A stretch of DNA of 64,000 nucleotides from positions 498,001-562,000 of the forward strand of contig NC_064038.1 of NCBI RefSeq assembly GCF_932526225.1. The letters are read 5' to 3'. The stretch comes from Nematostella vectensis. Its lineage: Eukaryota > Cnidaria > Anthozoa > Actiniaria > Edwardsiidae. Both the position numbers and the translations under genes were made by a program. A model generated the notes under the pieces. It was not told the origin of the DNA. It searched no databases and saw only the letters and a list, made by a program, of their open reading frames with translations. This document shows positions 58,494-64,000 of the stretch, piece by piece (position 1 is the stretch's first letter; every line of letters starts with the position of its first letter).

Positions 58494-60505
58494 AGCCTAC
58501 AATAAACACTGACTCCAGACATGCGCAGTACTATGCTGCTGCCCCTTTAAAGTAAAATACAGCTTTACTTAGTCAGCGTAGACAATATTGTGGATTTTGT
58601 CAATATTTTAATATGAATATGTAAATATTCTCCCCCCTTACGTCTTTATTTCTATTTATTTTATGCTTTTCACATGATACCAAAACAGCGTCTTTTTTCT
58701 TCGCTAATTTGATGTCATGTACACAATAAAAGAGATGCGCCCGTGCGCATGGCGAGTCCCAAAGGGACCCAAGACGCCCAAATAGACCTCTATTTTTTGT
58801 CATCCACAATCTCGGCGAGCTGTGCGTGGCGTAACCGTATTACAGGCCTGGGATCCTGGTTATTGTCCTCCCCATTAATGCGCGGGTTGGGATAACCTTG
58901 CAAGAGTGTTGTACAGCATATTCGCTCGGAAATATCGGTGCTTGGGGCCTTCGGGTTCTTTACAGCCTTCCGTAAAAGCCTTGTGCTGCCATACCGATTG
59001 GGTAATCCGTATGTATGGTTTCCGTTTTGTTCTTCAGACCGGGTTCGATCCCAGGCCAATGGGCTTTTTTTTTTTAATTCGTTTTTTTTTCTTTGTGCTG
59101 GACTTCCTTAATCCTGATAGGTTTTGCGCAAAAATAATAAAAAAGTGAGTTTGCAAAATAAGCTTGCTAGATTTATTGATTATATGTATTCAATTTGTTC
59201 CTAGGAAGTTAACAAAAAACACAAAGCAAAGAGTTTGAGGAAGTAAACAAGTATGTGAACTTTAATGTTCTATTTGAAGGGGTGCATTTTGTACAGGGAA
59301 GAATACATAGAATGCTTAACTGGTGGAGAGGGAAGAGGTAAAAGTTTATTGAGCATAATTTCAACAATAGCAGGGGAAGAGAGGGGCACTCTCTTCATAC
59401 AATATTGCAGTTGGTACCTATTATTAAATAAGTTTGTAACATGTCTTTGTTTATTAAGCAAGGTCTATTTCTGAGACAAGCAAACTCAAGTAAGGCTGTT
59501 GAAATAACAGGTGAGTGTTAAAAGAAAAACAATTATCTGATTAGAAAACTACTGTAGATTCCTTTGCACCAAAATAAGAACAAACTTCATTTTGTTTGTT
59601 ATTTATGAGGAACGAGATGAGCTCTACAAAGCCATAAAGAAATATGTATTGCTCATCTAAATTATACAAGTAAATGATAATATTAAAAAAGAATTACTGT
59701 AAGTAATTAGAGTGGTTTTCATTAACCCGTGAAACAAAGTGTGATAGTTAAACTGTAATAGTTAGTAAAACACAAAAAAGAACAATAGAATGAGATCACC
59801 ACAAAGTGTAATACGCTAAAGCGTAGTTCACGGGTTAATGAAGGTTTTGACATTTCAACCTTACATCCACATGAAAGTAATGCCTAATATCGAGTGCCCT
59901 ACAGTAAGTGTTTTGCAGTCAAGTTGTTTTCTGTTAGTAGGTAAAAAAATATTCTAAATAATAGTAATCATAGCTATGGTCACCACTTACACATATAGAA
60001 CTTGTAATGAAAAGAAAGAAAAAAATATATATATATGCAGTCAAACAACAGAATTGCATGATAACCTTGAATATATTGAATAAAGGACTGCAAAAAACAT
60101 CTTTTGTACTAGTTGCTTGAATTGACCCTTGGCTATTTTTAGCTGAATTCCCCTCCCCCTCTAAAAAAGAAAATAATAATAATAATAATAATAATAATAG
60201 AAGAAAACTAAAAAGAAAACAAATACAACAGAGACCCCCACCAACAATTTTGATTTTTTTTACTTTCCTTTAAAAGGGGAGTGTCATGGTTAAGAGATTT
60301 GCAATAGCTCTAGAGCCCTGACACAATGAACTTCAGTGAAATTCTAATACTGACTTATGAGCTTTTGGTACATGTGTGAGACTTTAAACAAAAAAAAAAA
60401 ATGACCACAAACTGTCCATTAACATAGTTTTCTATATAATATTGCATATTATTTAATAAGGTATTGACAGCTTTTAAAAAGTTCAACTGTTTGTAGACAC
60501 TTAAA
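58494..60505 (+). repeat. Array unit 23 (2012 bp)
   Basis: Right-subfamily unit with the longest AAT tract in the window (~60173-60200). It shares GTCCCAAAGGG near 58757, AATTTTAATATG-type changes near 58604 and GTCCATTAAC near 58402 with unit 24. Confidence 0.95.
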
Positions 60506-62509
60506 AGCCTACAATAAACACTGACTCCAGACATGCGCAGTACTATGCTGCTGCCCCTTTAAAGTAAAATACAGCTTTACTTAGTCAGCGTAGACAATAT
60601 TGTGGATTTTGTCAATATTTTAATATGAATATGTAAATATTCTCCCCCCTTACGTCTTTATTTCTATTTATTTTATGCTTTTCACATGATACCAAAACAG
60701 CGTCTTTTTTCTTCGCTAATTTGATGTCATGTACACAATAAAAGAGATGCGCCCGTGCGCATGGCGAGTCCCAAAGGGACCCAAGACGCCCAAATAGACC
60801 TCTATTTTTTGTCATCCACAATCTCGGCGAGCTGTGCGTGGCGTAACCGTATTACAGGCATGGGATCCTGGTTATTGTCCTCCCCATTAATGCGCGGGTT
60901 GGGATAACCTTGCAAGAGTGTTGTACAGCATATTCGCTCGGAAATATCGGTGCTTGGGGCCTTCGGGTTCTTTACAGCCTTCCGTAAAAGCCTTGTGCTG
61001 CCATACCGATTGGGTAATCCGTATGTATGGTTTCCGTTTTGTTCTTCAGACCGGGTTCGATCCCAGGCCAATGGGCTTTTTTTTTTAATTCGTTTTTTTT
61101 TCTTTGTGCTGGACTTCCTTAATCCTGATAGGTTTTGCGCAAAAATAATAAAAGAAGTGAGTTTGCAAAATAAGCTTGCTAGATTTATTGATTATATGTA
61201 TTCAATTTGTTCCTAGGAAGTTAACAAAAAACACAAAGCAAAGAGTTTGAGGAAGTAAACAAGTATGTGAACTTTAATGTTCTATTTGAAGGGGTGCATT
61301 TTGTACAGGGAAGCATACATAGAATGCTTAACTGGTGGAGAGGGAAGAGGTAAAAGTTTATTGAGCATAATTTCAACAATAGCAGGGGGAAGAGAGGGGC
61401 ACTCTCTTCATACAATATTGCAGTTGTTACCTATTATTAAATAAGTTTGTAACATGTCTTTGTTTATTAAGCAAGGTCTATTTCTGAGACAAGCAAACTC
61501 AAGTAAGGCTGTTGAAATAACAGGTGAGTGTTAAAAGAAAAACAATTATCTGATTAGAAAACTACTGTCGATTCCTTTGCACCAAAATAAGAACAAACTT
61601 CATTTTGTTTGTTATTTATGAGGAACGAGATGAGCTCTACAAAGCCATAAAGAAATATGTATTGCTCATCTAAATTATACAAGTAAATGATAATATTAAA
61701 AAAGAATTACTGTAAGTAATTAGAGTGGTTTTCATTAACCCGTGAAACAAAGTGTGATAGTTAAACGGTAATAGTTAGTAAAACACAAAAAAGAACAATA
61801 GAATCAGATCACCACAAAGTGTAATACGCTAAAGCGTAGTTCACGGGTTAATGAAGGTTTTGACATTTCAACCTTACGTCCACATGAAAGTAATGCCTAA
61901 TATCGAGTGCCCTACAGTAAGTGTTTTGCAGTCAAGTTGTTTTCTGTTAGTAGGTAAAAAAATATTCTAAATAATAGTAATCATAGCTATGGTCACCACT
62001 TACACATATAGAACTTGTAATGAAAAGAAAGAAAAAAAAAATATATATGCAGTCAAACAACAGAATTGCATGATAACCTTGAATATATTGAATAAAGGAC
62101 TGCAAAAAACATCTTTTGTACTAGTTGCTTGAATTGACCCTTGGCTATTTTTAGCTGAATTCCCCTCCCCCTCTAAAAAAGAAAATAATAATAATAATAA
62201 TAGAAGAAAACTAAAAAGAAAACAAATACAACAGAGACCCCCACCAACAATTTTGATTTTTTTTACTTTCCTTTAAAAGGGGAGTGTCATGGTTAAGAGA
62301 TTTGCAATAGCTCTAGAGCCCTGACACAATGAACTTCAGTGAAATTCTAATACTGACTTATGAGCTTTTGGTACATGTGGGAGACTTTAAACAAAACAAA
62401 AAAAATGACCACAAACTGTCCATTAACATAGTTTTCTATATAATATTGCATATTATTTAATAAGGTATTGACAGCTTTTAAAAAGTTCAACTGTTTGTAG
62501 ACACTTAAA
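60506..62509 (+). repeat. Array unit 24 (2004 bp)
   Basis: Close relative of unit 23. Private changes are CAGGCATGGG near 60857, AAAGAAGTG near 61151 and CTACTGTCG near 61563. Confidence 0.95.
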
Positions 62510-64000
62510 AGCCTACAATAAACACTGACTCCAGACATGCGCAGTACTATGCTGCTGCCCCTTTAAAGTAAAATACAGATTTACTTAGTCAGCGTAGACA
62601 ATATTGTGGATTTTGGCAATATTTTAATATGAATATGTCAATATTCTCCCCCCTTACGTCTTTATTTCTATTTATTTTATGCTTTTCACATGATACCAAA
62701 ACAGCGTCTTTTTTCTTCGCTAATTTGATGTCATGTACACAATAAAAGAGATGCGCCCGTGCGCATGGCGAGTCCCCAAGGGACCCAAGACGCCCAAATA
62801 GACCTCTATTTTTTGTCATCCACAATCTCGGCGAGCTGTGCGTGGCGTAACCGTATTACAGGCCTGGCAACCTGGTTATTGTCCTCCCCATTAATGCGCG
62901 GGTTGGGATAACCTTGCAAGAGTGTTGTACAGCATATTCGCTCGGAAATATCGGTGCCTGGGGCCTTCGGGTTCTTTACAGCCTTCCGTAAAAGCCTTGT
63001 GCTGCCATACCGATTGGGTAATCCGTATGTATGGTTTCCGTTTTGTTCTTCAGACCGGGTTCGATCCCAGGCCAATTGGTTTTTTTTTTTTTTTAATTCG
63101 TTTTTTTTTCTTTGTGCTGTACTTCCTTAATCCTGATAGGTTTTGCGCAAAAATAATAAAAAAAGTGAGTTTGCAAAATATGCTTGCTAGATTTATTGAT
63201 TATATGTATTCAATTTGTTCCTAGGAAGTTAACAAAAAACACAAAGCAAAGAGTTTGAGGAAGTAAACAAGTATGTGAACTTTAATGTTCTATTTGAAGG
63301 GGTGCATTTTGTACAGGAAAGCATACATAGAATGCTTAACTGGTGGAGAGGGAAGAGGTAAAAGTTTATTGAGCATAATTTCAACAATAGCAGGGGGAAG
63401 AGAGGGGCACTCTCTTCATACAATATTGCAGTTGTTACCTATTATTAAATAAGTTTGTAACATGTCTTTGTTTATTAAGCAAGGTCTATTTCTGAGACAA
63501 GCAAACTCAAGTAAGGATGTTGAAATAACAGGTGAGTGTTAAAAGAAAAACAATTATCTGATTAGAAAACTACTGTAGATTCCTTTGCACCAAAATAAGA
63601 ACAAACTTCATTTTGTTTGTTATTTATGAGGAACGAGATGAGCTCTACAAAGCCATAAAGAAATATGTATTGCTCATCTAAATTATACAAGTAAATGATA
63701 ATATTAAAAAAGAATTACTGTAAGTAATTAGAGTGGTTTTCATTAACCCGTGAAACAAAGTGTGATAGTTAAACGGTAATAGTTAGTAAAACACAAAAAA
63801 GAACAATAGAATCAGATCACAACAAAGTGTAATACGCTAAAGCGTAGTTCACGGGTTAATGAAGGTTTTGACATTTCAACCTTACATCCACATGAAAGTA
63901 ATGCCTAATATCGAGTGCCCTACAGTAAGTGTTTTGCAGTCAAGTTGTTTTCTGTTAGTAGTTAAAAAAATATTCTAAATAATAGTAATCATAGCTATGG
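62510..64000 (+). repeat. Array unit 25, cut by window end
   Basis: First 1491 bp of a right-subfamily unit. It has CCTGGCAACC near 62863 and a lengthened T-run (GGTTTTTTTTTTTTTTAA near 63078). The array continues beyond the window. Confidence 0.95.

Larger units (their letters stand above)
1..64000 (+). repeat. Macrosatellite array of ~2.0 kb units
   Basis: Twenty-four complete units and one partial unit lie head to tail in one orientation. They are interrupted only by two LTR retrotransposons. Unit starts are set at the sequence AGCCTACAATAA, which opens the window. Units are mostly very similar, and many differ by only scattered substitutions and by length changes in T-runs, TA and AAT tracts. 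Units 1-16 and 17-25 form two subfamilies. The unit family itself is not one I recognise. The longest open frames in ordinary units are 60-122 codons and lack coding signs. Within a unit, from its start, come an AT-rich 5' part, a ~270 bp conserved block (offsets ~300-570), a T-run and A-rich tract, an AT-rich middle, a MITE-like insert (offsets ~1230-1346), microsatellites (~1530-1700) and a 3' part. Confidence 0.97.

Noticed and set aside
1-64000. CRISPR array or ribosomal/histone/snRNA gene cluster
   Set aside because: Units are ~2 kb with no short repeat-spacer pattern, and no rRNA, histone, U1, U2, U5 or U6 sequence was recognised.

Overview
The window is eukaryotic, almost certainly from an invertebrate animal. 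It is AT-rich and has no bacterial-style gene packing. The only large reading frames belong to a BEL/Pao LTR retrotransposon, a superfamily known only from metazoan genomes. The species cannot be told from the sequence.

Layout. The whole window is one head-to-tail tandem array of a ~2.0 kb unit, a macrosatellite. I count 24 complete units and one partial unit, all in the same orientation; phase is set at the start of the window. Ordinary units are 2001-2012 bp. Two units (45611-47566 and 49571-51523) are ~50 bp short. One unit (53533-56487) is ~0.95 kb long because of an internal partial duplication. Units 1-16 form a left subfamily and units 17-25 a right subfamily with many fixed differences. 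No unit has a convincing protein gene. Each unit holds a very conserved ~270 bp block that ends in a tRNA-like, B-box-containing module followed by a T-run (Pol III-like), a ~109 bp inverted-repeat, MITE-like insert flanked by TTAA, and (TA)n and (AAT)n microsatellites.

Retrotransposons. Two 6795 bp BEL/Pao elements (25288-32082 and 38054-44848) sit at the same site in units 13 and 16. Both are on the + strand, have 394 bp LTRs and are flanked by AAAAG target duplications. The first has an open 1954-codon Gag-Pol frame and, by eye, identical LTRs. The second differs at seven bases that I could find. One of these is a nonsense change directly before the third catalytic acid of integrase. Both copies carry the same 45 bp deletion in their 3' flank and share neighbouring-unit variants on both sides. 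The second element is therefore best explained by tandem duplication of a ~12.77 kb block (three units plus element) through unequal crossing-over, not by a second insertion. The crossover can be placed inside unit 14, between 33144 and 33416.

How the parts relate. Shared variants show that units were shuffled by repeated unequal exchange: dimers at 12036-20071, dimers at 47567-53532, a 3-unit block around the elements, and a microhomology-mediated partial duplication at 54373-56272. No operon-like or pathway-like gene set is present.
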